Source of the DNA: UBA2334 sp964396895
GTDB taxonomy: Bacteria > Pseudomonadota > Gammaproteobacteria > Burkholderiales > Burkholderiaceae_C
Direction: 5' to 3'
NCBI GenBank assembly: GCA_964396895.1
Contig: CAYNGJ010000012.1
Coordinates: 1-64,000 of the forward strand
Length of the DNA: 64,000 bases
Shown here: piece by piece, positions 62,906-64,000 of the stretch
How the letters are laid out: each line of letters starts with the position of its first letter
Position numbering within the stretch: the first letter of the stretch is position 1
Made by a program: the position numbers and the translations under genes
Notes under the pieces: generated by a model
What the model was told of the DNA's origin: nothing
The model's database searches: none
The model's input: only the letters and a program-made list of their open reading frames with translations

Positions 62906-64000
62906 TCAGGTCGTGAACGCGGCTTTGTGCTGCTCACGCAGCAGGTTCTTCTGCACCTTGCCCATCGCGTTGCGGGGCAGTTCAGCGACCACGTAGCAAC
63001 GTTTGGGCACCTTGAAATTGGCCAGTGTGGCTTTCAGGTGGGCCAGCACGGCTTCGGGCTCCAGCGCAGTGCCCGGGCGCGCAATGAGCACCGCCACACC
63101 CACCTCGCCGAAATCGGGGTGGGGGACACCCACCACCGCGCTTTCCGCCACACCGGGCATGTCGTTGAGAAAGCCCTCCACCTCGGCCGGGTAAACGTTG
63201 TAACCCCCGCTGATGATGAGGTCCTTGCTGCGACCGACAATGGTCACATAGCCTCGGGCGTCCACCTTGCCGACGTCGCCCGTCTTGAACCAGCCGTCGG
63301 GCGTGAACTCCTCGGCTGTTTTTTCCGGCATGTGCCAGTAACCCTTGAACACGTTGGGGCCCTTCACTTGTATGCCCCCGATGTCCCCGGTTTCCATGGG
63401 GGTGCCCCGGTCGTCCACCACCCGAAGTGAAACGCCTGGCAGCGGAAAACCCACCGTGCCACCGCTCCGCTGGGTCTGGGGCAGGCCATCGGCATCGGGG
63501 TATCGCGCATCGGGTGCAAAGGGGTTGGAGGTGAGCATGACGGTTTCGGACATGCCGTACCGCTCCAAAATGGTGTGGCCCGTGCGCTGCTGCCACTCCT
63601 TGAAAGTCTCCAACAGCAACGGGGCGGAACCGCTGATGAACAGGCGCATGTGACTGCACACGCCACTGTTAAGGCCGGGTTCGGCCAGCAAACGGGTGTA
63701 GAGGGTGGGCACGCCCATGAACACTGTGGCCTCGGGCAGGTAGCGAATCACGGTCTGCGGGTCGAACTTGTTGAGCCACACCATGCGACTGCCGTTGATC
63801 AGCGCCCCGTGGATGGCCACAAACAGGCCATGCACATGAAAAATGGGCAACGCGTGGATCAACACATCCCCACCCGCCTCCGGCGCGCGCCAGCCCCAGT
63901 AGGACTTCAGCACCAGCGCGTTGCTCAGCAGGTTGCCGTGGCTGAGCATGGCACCCTTGCTGCGTCCGGTGGTGCCACTGGTGTAAATGATGGTGGCCAA
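62906..64000 (-). CDS. Malonyl-CoA-synthetase-like AMP-forming ligase, partial
   Basis: The visible 364-residue C-terminal part starts at the P-loop-like IYTSGTTGRSKG, then has ERYGMSE, the GWFKTGDVG hinge and the C-terminal catalytic Lys in NAMGKVQKN. The PIFHVHGLFVA and FMGVPTLYTRLL segments favour malonyl-CoA synthetase (MatB) over other acyl-CoA ligases. The N-terminal third lies beyond the window. It is not an obvious partner of neighbours here. Confidence 0.85.
   Translation of the reverse strand: MATIIYTSGTTGRSKGAMLSHGNLLSNALVLKSYWGWRAPEAGGDVLIHALPIFHVHGLFVAIHGALINGSRMVWLNKFDPQTVIRYLPEATVFMGVPTLYTRLLAEPGLNSGVCSHMRLFISGSAPLLLETFKEWQQRTGHTILERYGMSETVMLTSNPFAPDARYPDADGLPQTQRSGGTVGFPLPGVSLRVVDDRGTPMETGDIGGIQVKGPNVFKGYWHMPEKTAEEFTPDGWFKTGDVGKVDARGYVTIVGRSKDLIISGGYNVYPAEVEGFLNDMPGVAESAVVGVPHPDFGEVGVAVLIARPGTALEPEAVLAHLKATLANFKVPKRCYVVAELPRNAMGKVQKNLLREQHKAAFTT

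Overview
The window is a high-GC chromosomal segment of a betaproteobacterium, most likely family Comamonadaceae (order Burkholderiales). I infer this from the conserved gene blocks (leuA-pssA-ilvC-ilvH-ilvB; exbB-exbD-lpxK-trm112-kdsB-adk; thrS-infC-rpmI-rplT-pheS-pheT-ihfA-merR-tRNA-Pro; ccoI-ccoS-ccoNOQP-fixH with fnr and hemN), from FimV-type and GEG-type IlvB proteins, and from dispersed AT-rich repeats that look like those common in this family. No species was assigned and no database was searched.

Layout. 1-150: a 3' half of tRNA-Asn with no 5' half, so the window probably opens at the edge of an integrated element. 0.2-3.7 kb: the two N-degron aminoacyl-transferases (aat, bpt), an IclR regulator and a PBP7-like endopeptidase. 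3.8-10.2 kb: branched-chain amino acid synthesis on the minus strand, with a Leu-codon leader peptide and attenuator before leuA. 10.5-20.7 kb: RDD, DgkA, LOG, P-II, asparaginase, NAD synthetase, a GNAT-like protein, an acyltransferase and a sodium/solute symporter operon. 20.8-27.9 kb: clpA-clpS, icd, DUF192 protein, sodB, xseA. 28.2-34.8 kb: ExbBD, lipid A/Kdo genes, a small Cys-rich ORF, adk, a second asparaginase and lexA with two SOS boxes. 34.9-41.7 kb: a hydroxyacid dehydrogenase, a FimV-like protein with a G10 tract, then a lower-GC accessory block (hydroxyacyl-CoA dehydrogenase remnant, Crp-family regulator, phosphotransferase, acyl-CoA dehydrogenase). 41.7-49.6 kb: tRNA-Pro and the translation-factor block. 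50-52.5 kb: isocitrate lyase and an EamA exporter. 52.5-62.8 kb: microaerobic respiration (SafE-like protein, hemN, fnr, cbb3 oxidase and its assembly factors, uspA), with three FNR-type boxes. The right end is a truncated malonyl-CoA-synthetase-like gene.

How they work together. aat, bpt, clpS and clpA together encode the recognition side of the bacterial N-degron pathway. icd and aceA compete at the isocitrate branch point. FNR probably senses low oxygen and controls itself, the cbb3 oxidase and uspA. The phosphotransferase and acyl-CoA dehydrogenase resemble the kinase/dehydrogenase pair that dehydrates 4-hydroxyacyl-CoA. No CRISPR array, transposase, prophage or rRNA gene was found.
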